DNA from: Candidatus Heimdallarchaeota archaeon
GTDB lineage: Archaea; Asgardarchaeota; Heimdallarchaeia; Heimdallarchaeales; Heimdallarchaeaceae
NCBI GenBank assembly: GCA_016839985.1
Contig: JAEOTG010000337.1
Coordinates: forward strand, 1 to 8,539
Direction of reading: 5' to 3'
Length of the DNA: 8,539 nt
The notes below the pieces were generated by a model, which was given only the letters and a program-made list of their open reading frames with translations, had not been told where the DNA came from and did not search any database. A program made the translations under genes and the position numbers. Below, in pieces: positions 1-6,433 of this stretch. Positions within the stretch are counted from its first letter, which is position 1; each line of letters begins with the position of its first letter.

Positions 1-2
1 GC

Positions 3-44
3 AAAACTCGTTTCGACGTTATTTTGAGTGACATAGAGGTTTAA
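3..44 (+). CDS. possible C-terminal end of an upstream gene (partial)
   Basis: One plus-strand frame is open from the window edge to a TAA at 42-44 and would encode a 13-residue tail reading KTRFDVILSDIEV. It stops two bases before the ATG of the membrane protein at 47. The GAGGT ribosome-binding site of that gene lies inside these last codons, the usual arrangement inside an archaeal operon. The other two frames close earlier (TGA at 25-27 and at 29-31). The fragment is too short to assign to a family, and the open frame could be chance. Confidence 0.35.
   Translation, partial: KTRFDVILSDIEV
36..40 (+). promoter_or_regulatory. Shine-Dalgarno site GAGGT for the 47-2275 gene
   Basis: GAGGT sits six bases before the ATG at 47 and matches the archaeal anti-SD sequence. 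It supports this start and suggests the message begins further upstream, so the gene is probably not the first of its transcript. Confidence 0.6.
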
Positions 45-46
45 GA

Positions 47-2275
47 ATGATTCCACAAGAGAAAGAATCAAATCCTGAAAATAAAGAACAAATCACTAAA
101 AAGGAGGATAGTGAGGATTATGTTCCTTTCAGTGTTATTCTAGGAAGAGATTTGATCTTTATTGATTGGACAATACAATTTGGGGGGCAACTCTTAGGAT
201 TACTCGTGGGAGCAATTTTAGGTTTCTTAGTAGGAGTAAATATCTTTAAAGAATTATTCAGCGCAAGTGGAACAATAAGTGCAACAGTCTACTTAGTTTT
301 TCAAGTTGGAATAGGATTAGCTGTAATCGGATTAAGCATATATTATATTCAAAAACTGGGAATTCGAATAAACCATCCAAAGAAAATATCGAGTAATAAA
401 GTGAACATAACTAAAATTGCATTTTTTGGTATTTCTTTTATTTTGGGGATAGCATACCTGTATGGTGGTCATATAGCTCCAGCAGCTCACAAAATTGCAG
501 GTACACTACCTCCAGAAAATGGAAATAGTGGAAATGGTGGAGAAAATGGTGGGGGAACTGTAGATTTCAATACTACAAATGAGTATATTATCCTATTAGT
601 AACAATTATGATAACAACGGCAATTTTTGCTCTCCTTTATGCAGGTATTGTATATTCTATTAACATAAAAGTAAAAACAAAAGAAGGAGTAGCTATAGGA
701 TCTGCTGTTATACTTCTAACATTTTATTTATTATCTCAGTTCTCAATTTCTGAGTATCTTCTAAAAGCTTTTACGGAGAAGTCTTATTCTCTAATTTTAG
801 TTTTTCTAACGGATTTCTTATATTATCTTCTTGTAGCTTTGATAACGATACTAGTTTATCACCAAAGCAGGAGAATCGAGTTATCAATTATTGTTTTATT
901 TCTAGGATTCACTTTTGGATATGGTTCTCCAACAAATATTATTCTACAAATAATCGCATTAAAGTGGGGATTTCCAAACTTCTCTGACAATATTACTACT
1001 ATTTCAGATGTTCTAGCTCGAACTCTAGAAGGATTGGAATATGCAGGTCTTTTTGGAATGATCATATATCCTATTATTTTTTACAAAGACACTATTAAAT
1101 TTGGTAAGAAATTCTGGGATACAACAAAGAAACAAGGTTTAGTTTTACTTGTTTTTACTCTTGTAGTTGCAGTAATTGAAATTTTAATTCAATTCATAAG
1201 TCAGTATCTTGGTATATTCCTATTCCTAATAATATTCATTGTATTGGTTGGATTAGTGAATGCACTTATTACATCAAAATATGGAAAACAAAGTTATACA
1301 GCTTTACTAACGTCAATGTCTCAAGCTACTCTGCAAATGAGTGAATCAGTAGTTCCATCTCTAGAAAAGCAAGTTAAACTTCTTGAGAGAAAAACTAAGA
1401 GAAGAGCTATAATAAAAATAACTTCAGGAACAACATTACCTGTTGTTTTTTACTTCTTGATAATTTATGTAACAACTGCAATAACATCACAGACAACAAT
1501 TGGTGAAAGTATTTTCCTGTTTACTGCTCTACCAATTTCTATTGCGATAATATCTTTTGCTACAACTTTCTTCTTTGTTCGAGATCCTCTAATTAAAGGA
1601 CATTTCAGTTACCCACTAAAGGCTCTAGGTCTAATTGGTGCAATAATTTACTTCATTTATGCGTGCTATAATCTCGTTTACAATAATATAGGAGTTTATC
1701 CTGTCATAACTATCTTTTTCATTCCACTGATAATTATTCCAATATTTACAAAAAAGAAGGTAGGATCTCTTTTGCTTTCAATAGCTGGTGAAAATAAACC
1801 AAGAGCATTACAAGAATTGATAAACAGAAAAGATTTGGATTTAAATCAATTTGAAAGGAGTTTCCATAAATCCCCTGCAATATTTAAGATCTATCTAGCT
1901 TTGATATTAACAAAGAGAGGAGAAAAAACCTCAACAATACAAAACGCAATTTCAATGTTAACAAGTAATTTTCCAATCGAAAGAGCAGCTGGTGCATTAG
2001 TTTTGTTATATCTGAATGATAATGAAACCCTAGAAAGAGTTGTGAAATTACTTGAGAACGACATTGATCCTAGAGTAAGGGATTCAATTGCATATGGATT
2101 AAGATATTTCAAAGATTTACCAGAAGAGATATACAAACGTATAATAGATTCTCAACATTATGAAGACGATTCCAAAGTTTTGGAAACTTTGAAACAAACA
2201 ATATCTATTTTAGATCAGAGTTTCCATAAAACAGAAGAAGAGCATCTAAAGGAAGAATATTTGGAAGAGATTTAG
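47..2275 (+). CDS. polytopic membrane protein with C-terminal HEAT-like domain, function unknown
   Basis: I do not recognise this 742-residue protein as a named family. Residues 1-35 are charged and soluble. About 14 hydrophobic segments follow, roughly at 42-67, 79-101, 122-140, 178-205, 213-234, 246-271, 277-304, 329-347, 363-384, 385-409, 456-479, 486-511, 523-546 and 550-568. The loop at 155-170 is almost only Gly, Asn and Glu. The basic, amphipathic stretch at 410-455 should be cytosolic. With an inside N-terminus, an even number of segments also puts the C-terminus inside. Residues 570-725 are helical, and 'DIDPRVRDSIAYGLRYF' (672-688) is typical of a HEAT/PBS-lyase-like repeat, a protein-binding scaffold. 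The tail is acidic. The start is backed by a GAGGT site six bases upstream. The gene converges on acdB 24 bases away. A transporter or a membrane-anchored scaffold are both possible; neither is shown. Confidence 0.9.
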   Translation: MIPQEKESNPENKEQITKKEDSEDYVPFSVILGRDLIFIDWTIQFGGQLLGLLVGAILGFLVGVNIFKELFSASGTISATVYLVFQVGIGLAVIGLSIYYIQKLGIRINHPKKISSNKVNITKIAFFGISFILGIAYLYGGHIAPAAHKIAGTLPPENGNSGNGGENGGGTVDFNTTNEYIILLVTIMITTAIFALLYAGIVYSINIKVKTKEGVAIGSAVILLTFYLLSQFSISEYLLKAFTEKSYSLILVFLTDFLYYLLVALITILVYHQSRRIELSIIVLFLGFTFGYGSPTNIILQIIALKWGFPNFSDNITTISDVLARTLEGLEYAGLFGMIIYPIIFYKDTIKFGKKFWDTTKKQGLVLLVFTLVVAVIEILIQFISQYLGIFLFLIIFIVLVGLVNALITSKYGKQSYTALLTSMSQATLQMSESVVPSLEKQVKLLERKTKRRAIIKITSGTTLPVVFYFLIIYVTTAITSQTTIGESIFLFTALPISIAIISFATTFFFVRDPLIKGHFSYPLKALGLIGAIIYFIYACYNLVYNNIGVYPVITIFFIPLIIIPIFTKKKVGSLLLSIAGENKPRALQELINRKDLDLNQFERSFHKSPAIFKIYLALILTKRGEKTSTIQNAISMLTSNFPIERAAGALVLLYLNDNETLERVVKLLENDIDPRVRDSIAYGLRYFKDLPEEIYKRIIDSQHYEDDSKVLETLKQTISILDQSFHKTEEEHLKEEYLEEI

Positions 2276-2291
2276 AAAAAAAGTAAATCTC
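2267..2291. terminator. hairpin and T7 tract between convergent genes
   Basis: GAGATTTA (2267-2274) and TAAATCTC (2284-2291) form a perfect 8-bp stem around a 9-base loop. The left arm overlaps the TAG stop of the membrane protein. The loop holds seven A (2276-2282), so minus-strand transcription leaving acdB meets a run of seven T about 20 bases after its stop, which fits archaeal T-tract termination. No T run follows on the plus strand, so it is a better terminator for acdAB than for the membrane-protein gene. Confidence 0.5.
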
Positions 2292-2299
2292 AATAAGTC

Positions 2300-2986
2300 C
2301 TACTTCATTATGATTCTTGCATCAACTGGAAAAAGTCCATCTTCGTTGCTTATAATAGGATTAATATCCATTTCTGAGATATAATCACGATTTTCCCAAG
2401 CTAATTCTGATAATTTAACGATTATATCTGCCAATTCATCTTTATCTACTCTTGGCATTCCTCTAAATCCTTCTAAAAGTACTCTTGCTTTTATTTCATT
2501 AATTGCTATTAGAGCTTGTTCTTTAGTTGTAGGACACATCCTAAAAACAACATCCTTAATAGCTTCCACAAGAACTCCTCCTACTCCAAAAAGTATAACA
2601 GGACCGAACGTTGGATCAATATTTGTCCCAATTATTAGTTCTAATCCACTTTTAACCATCTTTTCAACAAGAACACCAGAGATTTTCACATTTTCAAAAC
2701 GTTTCATGAAATCAACAAAAGTATTTCTTACTTCTTCTTCAGTTTTTAAACCAATTACAACTGCTCCAACATCAGTTTTGTGTAAAACTTGAGTTGACAT
2801 TAATTTCATAACAACAGGATAACCAAACTCATTTGCAGATTGTATAGCTTCGATTTCAGTTTGTACTAATCGTGATGGTGGGATTTTAATTCCAATATTT
2901 TTCAAAACTTCTTTCGATTCATGTTCTAAAAGAGCATTTCGATTTTCTTGTTTTATTCTTTCAAAGATTGCTTTGTTATCTACCAT
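2300..2986 (-). CDS. acdB: acetate--CoA ligase (ADP-forming), beta subunit
   Basis: Beta subunit of the ADP-forming acetyl/acyl-CoA synthetase, which converts acyl-CoA, ADP and phosphate to the acid, CoA and ATP in the cytosol. At 228 residues it is close to the stand-alone Pyrococcus beta subunit (about 230). It is an ATP-grasp protein. The N-terminal lobe carries 'PVVMKLMS' followed by 'LHKTDVGAV', whose His69 matches the phosphohistidine (His71-beta) of the P. furiosus enzyme. The central 'GTNIDPTFGPVILFGVGG' (120-137) is the conserved nucleotide-binding core, and 'EMDINPII' plus 'PVDARII' near the end carry the usual metal-ligand acidic residues. The start lies two bases after the acdA stop. 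A GGAGGA ribosome-binding site sits in the last codons of acdA, so translation of the two subunits is probably coupled. All key residues appear intact. Confidence 0.95.
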   Translation of the reverse strand: MVDNKAIFERIKQENRNALLEHESKEVLKNIGIKIPPSRLVQTEIEAIQSANEFGYPVVMKLMSTQVLHKTDVGAVVIGLKTEEEVRNTFVDFMKRFENVKISGVLVEKMVKSGLELIIGTNIDPTFGPVILFGVGGVLVEAIKDVVFRMCPTTKEQALIAINEIKARVLLEGFRGMPRVDKDELADIIVKLSELAWENRDYISEMDINPIISNEDGLFPVDARIIMK

Positions 2987-2988
2987 TT

Positions 2989-4419
2989 TTATTCCTCCAC
3001 TAAAATAGTTCTTGGATCTATACCATGTTTCCTTAGATATTTAGTATAATCAGTAAGCATTCCAAGAGCTCTCACAGCTCTTCCAGGACTTGGAAAAACA
3101 GGTATATCTTCTGCGAGTAGTTGAGTAGCAGCTTTGTCAGCCTCATCTCCTCCGATAAGTGCAGTTACAAATGGTTTTTCCTTTCTTCTTGCATGATGTT
3201 TGGTAACTTTGATATATTCATCGATATCTAGATCAGGGATGCATGGTAGACATATGTTTACAATTGAATCAACATTAGAGTCATTGTATGCAGCTTCTAG
3301 CGCTATCTGATAATCCTCCGCAGTAGCACTGCCAGTTACATCTATTGGATTTCCTGTAGCATAAAAAGATGGGAAAGTTTCATCCAGATATCTTTGAACA
3401 GAAGGTGATAATTCAGCTAGTTTTAGATTACAATCAGTAACCATATCTGATGCCATTACACCTGCTCCCCCTCCATCAGTTATAATCGCAACATTATCAC
3501 CTAAAGGTAAAGGTTGGGTACCAAATGCAAGAACACAATCTTCGAGCTGATCCCATGTTATTACTCTAATAATGCCTGCTTCATCTAATAAATCATCAAC
3601 AATAGCATCATTTGAGGATAAAGCAGCAGTATGAGAAGCACCTGCTTTTGCTCCAGTTTCTGTTCTGTTTGCTTTGATGCCCATTATAGGTTTCTTAAGT
3701 GAAATTCTTCTTGCTTCTTCCATAAACTCTCTTCCCTTCTTGAAATCTTCAAGATAAATAAGAATCATCTTTGTATCTTGGTCTGCTCCAACATACTTTA
3801 AAGCATCTGTCTCATTGATATCGCTTGCATTTCCATATGAAATAAATTTGGAAACCCACTTTCCTGTTCCTAAATTGGATAGTTGATCAATAAAAGCAGC
3901 TCCAAAAGCACCACTTTGAGTGAAAATAGATACAGGACCACTCTTTGGTCTTTTTAATTTTGTATCAGGAAGGAACATAGTGTCATACCCAAGAGCAGGA
4001 GAATACAAACCTAAACAATTAGGTCCTATTACATTAATACCATATTTCTTCCTAGTATCATTTATTTGCTGTTGAAGAATTTCTCCCTCTTCTCCTATTT
4101 CACTAAATCCTCCAGTTGTTATTATTACATTTGTTATCCCTTTCTTACCACATTGTTCAATTGTTTGAGGTGCATATCTTGCAGGAACTATTATACAAGC
4201 AGCATCTATATCATCTTCAATTTCTAATATACTAGTGTAGAGTTTCTCACCAAAAAGCTGTCCACCCTTGGGATTTACGAGATATGTTTTGCCTGGAAAA
4301 TGATTGACAAAGTTGTATGCAACAACATTTCCAGGTTTATGTTCTGTTGTTGAAGCTCCAACAACACAAAAAGTTTTTGCTGTAAAAAATTTCTCGAGTC
4401 TTGGTACCATTCCTATCAT
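2989..4419 (-). CDS. acdA: acetate--CoA ligase (ADP-forming), alpha subunit
   Basis: Alpha subunit of the ADP-forming acyl-CoA synthetase, partner of the next gene. It is 476 residues, against about 460 in Pyrococcus. Domain order is a CoA-binding Rossmann fold ('FCVVGAS' at 17-23, 'VIGPNCLGLYS' at 130-140), a succinyl-CoA-ligase-like domain ('SIFTQSGAFGAAF' at 164-176), and a C-terminal ligase domain (about 305-460, with 'ITDGGGAGVMASD'). His263 in 'GASHTAAL' aligns with the catalytic His257-alpha of P. furiosus ACD, and Glu224 in 'IYLEDFKKGREF' with Glu218-alpha. Most relatives I recall have Gly where the first Ala after SHT stands. The start is uncertain by three codons (MIGMVPRL): the first ATG is about 29 bases from a TATA-like box, and I see no ribosome-binding site, so the message is probably leaderless. 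Substrate choice (acetate, branched-chain or aryl acids) cannot be read from sequence. In fermenting archaea this pair conserves energy during acetate formation. Confidence 0.95.
   Translation of the reverse strand: MIGMVPRLEKFFTAKTFCVVGASTTEHKPGNVVAYNFVNHFPGKTYLVNPKGGQLFGEKLYTSILEIEDDIDAACIIVPARYAPQTIEQCGKKGITNVIITTGGFSEIGEEGEILQQQINDTRKKYGINVIGPNCLGLYSPALGYDTMFLPDTKLKRPKSGPVSIFTQSGAFGAAFIDQLSNLGTGKWVSKFISYGNASDINETDALKYVGADQDTKMILIYLEDFKKGREFMEEARRISLKKPIMGIKANRTETGAKAGASHTAALSSNDAIVDDLLDEAGIIRVITWDQLEDCVLAFGTQPLPLGDNVAIITDGGGAGVMASDMVTDCNLKLAELSPSVQRYLDETFPSFYATGNPIDVTGSATAEDYQIALEAAYNDSNVDSIVNICLPCIPDLDIDEYIKVTKHHARRKEKPFVTALIGGDEADKAATQLLAEDIPVFPSPGRAVRALGMLTDYTKYLRKHGIDPRTILVEE
2993..2998 (-). 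promoter_or_regulatory. strong Shine-Dalgarno site GGAGGA for acdB
   Basis: On the minus strand GGAGGA lies six bases before the acdB ATG, within the final codons of acdA (gtg gag gaa taa). It decides the acdB start and marks acdAB as a translationally coupled pair. Confidence 0.8.
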
Positions 4420-4441
4420 CTTGCATTTAACTATTTTGAAT

Positions 4442-4455
4442 AAAAATTTTTGGAA
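4442..4455 (-). promoter_or_regulatory. TATA-like box upstream of acdA
   Basis: On the minus strand TTCCAAAAATTTTTA runs into an A/T-only tract centred about 29 bases before the acdA ATG, the spacing expected for a leaderless archaeal transcript. No SD-like sequence lies between it and the start. Confidence 0.4.
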
Positions 4456-4498
4456 TAATACTCGTTATATTCTAAAATGCTTTTTCTGGTTTCCAAAC

Positions 4499-4510
4499 AA
4501 ATATATAATA
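4499..4510 (+). promoter_or_regulatory. TATA box AAATATATAATA for the 4530 gene
   Basis: A clear archaeal TATA box centred about 25 bases before the ATG at 4530, preceded by TTCCAAAC at the place of the BRE (TFB-recognition) element. The spacing predicts transcription starting at or next to the start codon, which is a leaderless message. No SD site is present. Confidence 0.6.
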
Positions 4511-4529
4511 CGGTGATAGATAAATAATT

Positions 4530-5156
4530 ATGCCAAGAAGTAGATTTCTCTTTGATTTAATTGGAGTAGGACTAGGTGTTGCAGCTGCTTATCTAATTGG
4601 ATTCTTCATTCAGCCTGTAAAAACAGGAGGTTCAATAGCTTTGACAGTTGGAGGGATTCTCGCAGGAGGTTTGATTTTAGGATTTTTTGCTTATAAGAAC
4701 GATGGCGTTAAAATTGCAGGGATAATATTCGCGTTAATAGCAGTAGGAGGAGTTGTAATAGGTGTATTAATGTTTTCATTTGGGGAAGGATTTTTGGAAG
4801 CTTTCTCCGATAACGTGATTTCTGCAATAATCGGTGCAACTCTAGCTCCTGTTTTCATTATTATAGCAATTATAATGATAGTTGGAGGTTTCATAATAGG
4901 AGGTTTGTTTATTGCGGCAGCAGCAATTGGTTCAGCAATAGGTGAAGCAGTATGGAAAGATAAACAAGCTGAACTTGTGGATAGAGGTGCTGCAGGAGCA
5001 CCATATCAACCAACGCAGTTACCAACATATGAACCAATTGGAGAACCAAAAGTAGTTCAACCCACACAACCAAGATCTGTTGTATGTTCCAATTGTGGAG
5101 TAAGTAATCCTGGAACTGATAAATTCTGCACTAACTGTGGAGCTCCACTAAAATAG
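4530..5156 (+). CDS. small multipass membrane protein with C-terminal zinc ribbon, function unknown
   Basis: This 208-residue protein is not assigned to a named family. It has four to five Gly/Ala/Ile-rich membrane segments at roughly 7-27, 33-53, 60-81, 96-118 and 112-138. A Pro/Gln-rich linker (about 152-180) follows. The C-terminus is a compact zinc ribbon with two CxxCG knuckles (Cys186, Cys189, Cys200, Cys203) in the form CSNCG...FCTNCGAPL. This architecture is widespread in archaea among otherwise uncharacterised membrane proteins, and the ribbon is usually thought to bind zinc and mediate contacts. Glycine-rich segments suggest tight helix packing. The gene has its own TATA box and a leaderless-looking start. 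It is divergent from acdA, and alaX follows 98 bases downstream after a T-rich stretch, so it is probably monocistronic. No enzymatic motif is visible. Confidence 0.88.
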   Translation: MPRSRFLFDLIGVGLGVAAAYLIGFFIQPVKTGGSIALTVGGILAGGLILGFFAYKNDGVKIAGIIFALIAVGGVVIGVLMFSFGEGFLEAFSDNVISAIIGATLAPVFIIIAIIMIVGGFIIGGLFIAAAAIGSAIGEAVWKDKQAELVDRGAAGAPYQPTQLPTYEPIGEPKVVQPTQPRSVVCSNCGVSNPGTDKFCTNCGAPLK

Positions 5157-5162
5157 TTGAGA

Positions 5163-5175
5163 TTTTATCTTTTTT
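5163..5175 (+). terminator. T-rich tract after the zinc-ribbon membrane gene
   Basis: TTTATCTTTTTTC begins seven bases after the TAG stop at 5154-5156 and includes six consecutive T. Archaeal termination often uses T tracts without a strong hairpin. A further T-rich stretch at 5224-5246 could act as backup. Confidence 0.4.
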
Positions 5176-5223
5176 CAGATTTCTATAGAGTTTCCAAGAA
5201 AACTACCAAAGTAGAGAACACAA

Positions 5224-5238
5224 CTTTTTTTATTTTAA
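5224..5238 (+). promoter_or_regulatory. A/T-rich TATA-like region upstream of alaX
   Basis: TTTTTTTATTTTAAT spans about 17-31 bases before the ATG at 5255, the right distance for a leaderless promoter. No SD site is seen. Because the region is also T-rich on the plus strand, it could equally help end transcription from the gene upstream. Confidence 0.35.
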
Positions 5239-5254
5239 TTTTTTCTCAATTCTT

Positions 5255-6433
5255 ATGAGTAAAAAAATAGACGTTCCTATTTATTGGAAAAATCCTTATC
5301 AGAAGGAAATCCAAGCAAATATTATATCTGTAAAAGGAACATCCATACAATTATCTCAAAATCTATTTTATCCTGGAGGTGGAGGACAATTATCTGATAC
5401 TGGTTCAATCATTATTGATAGTAGTGAATACAGTGTTGTTGACACAAACAAAAACGAAAGTGGGATATGGTATAAGATAGATACAAAAGATGAAGGTTTA
5501 CTTCAAAAGAATCAAGATATTCTCTTGAAACTAAACTGGAAAAGACGTTATTCATTTATGAAAGCTCACTCCGCTCAACATTTAGTTTCTCACTTGCTTG
5601 AAAAAATATGTAATTGTGATACTGAAAAAGCGAATTTTGAAGAGGGAAAAATTGAAATCATAATTTCAGAGAAGATATCGCTAGAACAATGTATAAATGT
5701 ATTAGAAGAAGCTAATGCTTTGATTTCAGAAGGTGTTGAAGTAATATCAATAATAGTTGATCAAGAAACATACAGAAAGGATTATCTAGAACAAGCTCGA
5801 GGAAAAGAATCACATGAAGAAAATGTTAGATTGATACAGCTGGGTGAGAAAGGATTGGATTTAACATGTTGTGGAGGTGTGCATGTAGAAAATTTATCTG
5901 AAATAAACGGGATTTTTCTAGAATCATTAAAAGAATATACCCTGAAGTTGTATGTTGATAAACAAGGAATGACTTATGCAAATCTTCAAAGAAAACTGAT
6001 GATTGAATTAGAGGATATAACAACCAAAAAAGGGAGTAAGCTTCTGGAAATGATAAATAACAAAATAGAAGAAAATGAGATTCTTGAGGAAAGTAATGTC
6101 AGTTTACTTAAGATGATTTTCAATAAAATAAAAGTATGGAGTGAAAAAATTAACGAGAATAACATAATTTTACTCTCTTTGCCTGAGATAGAACGCCAAG
6201 CTATTCTTGCATCTCTAAAAGAACTAGAAAATGACGTATTTGTTGCTTTGCTTGGAAGAAATGAAATCTTATATATAATTTCAACAGATGAAAGATTATC
6301 AGCTAAAGAAATTGTAAAAACAATAATAGATAAAACTGGTAAAAAAGGTGGAGGAAATCCAGCCTTCGCTCAAGTTTCTGTTAAAGATATTGACAAACCA
6401 TTTGAATTAGTTAAATCCATTTTAACTTCTTAA
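5255..6433 (+). CDS. alaX: free-standing alanyl-tRNA editing protein, AlaX-L type
   Basis: This protein hydrolyses mischarged Ser-tRNA(Ala) or Gly-tRNA(Ala) in trans, backing up alanyl-tRNA synthetase. At 392 residues it matches the long class (AlaX-L, about 400). The N-terminal beta domain (1-95) has the family's glycine-rich 'FYPGGGGQLSDTG' (38-50). The editing domain carries the zinc ligands His105 and His109 in 'HSAQH', and Cys206 and His210 in 'CCGGVH'. A helical connector (240-300) leads to a C-terminal DHHA1-like domain ending in 'KKGGGNPAFAQVS' (363-375), the same signature that closes AlaRS. No aminoacylation domain is present, so this is not a truncated synthetase. The usual GGTH is GGVH here. 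The start is chosen from the family N-terminus and the TATA spacing. The stop overlaps that of the convergent metallo-beta-lactamase-fold gene by four bases. Confidence 0.93.
   Translation: MSKKIDVPIYWKNPYQKEIQANIISVKGTSIQLSQNLFYPGGGGQLSDTGSIIIDSSEYSVVDTNKNESGIWYKIDTKDEGLLQKNQDILLKLNWKRRYSFMKAHSAQHLVSHLLEKICNCDTEKANFEEGKIEIIISEKISLEQCINVLEEANALISEGVEVISIIVDQETYRKDYLEQARGKESHEENVRLIQLGEKGLDLTCCGGVHVENLSEINGIFLESLKEYTLKLYVDKQGMTYANLQRKLMIELEDITTKKGSKLLEMINNKIEENEILEESNVSLLKMIFNKIKVWSEKINENNIILLSLPEIERQAILASLKELENDVFVALLGRNEILYIISTDERLSAKEIVKTIIDKTGKKGGGNPAFAQVSVKDIDKPFELVKSILTS

Larger units (their letters stand above)
4420..4529. other. divergent intergenic region acdA / zinc-ribbon membrane protein
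   Basis: This 110-bp gap carries both outward promoters. A TTCCAAA heptamer occurs just before each TATA-like box in mirror orientation, at 4449-4455 on the minus strand and 4491-4497 on the plus strand. No RNA gene or small reading frame is convincing here. Confidence 0.5.

Noticed and set aside
859..1065. Minus-strand open frame of 68 codons inside the membrane protein gene
   Set aside because: It is wholly antisense to a well-supported gene, with no ribosome-binding site, no domain and a composition expected of a shadow frame.
1858..2230. GAGTTTCCATAAA repeated exactly 360 bases apart (1858-1870 and 2218-2230), giving SFHK twice in frame
   Set aside because: A 13-base match in an AT-rich window of this size is expected by chance about once, and the flanking residues are not similar.
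4304..4516. Plus-strand open frame of 70 codons over the acdA start and divergent promoters
   Set aside because: More than half is antisense to acdA, and the rest covers the TATA elements of two genes. The translation has no recognisable features.
5181..5223. Possible hairpin or small RNA between the zinc-ribbon membrane gene and alaX
   Set aside because: Only three- to four-base complementarities (such as CTAC with GTAG) are seen, with no stable stem and no separate promoter.
5845..5887. Possible damage to the AlaX zinc site because of the double Cys (LTCCGGVH)
   Set aside because: Cys206 and His210 keep the CxxxH spacing and both upstream His are present; the extra Cys205 does not break the motif.
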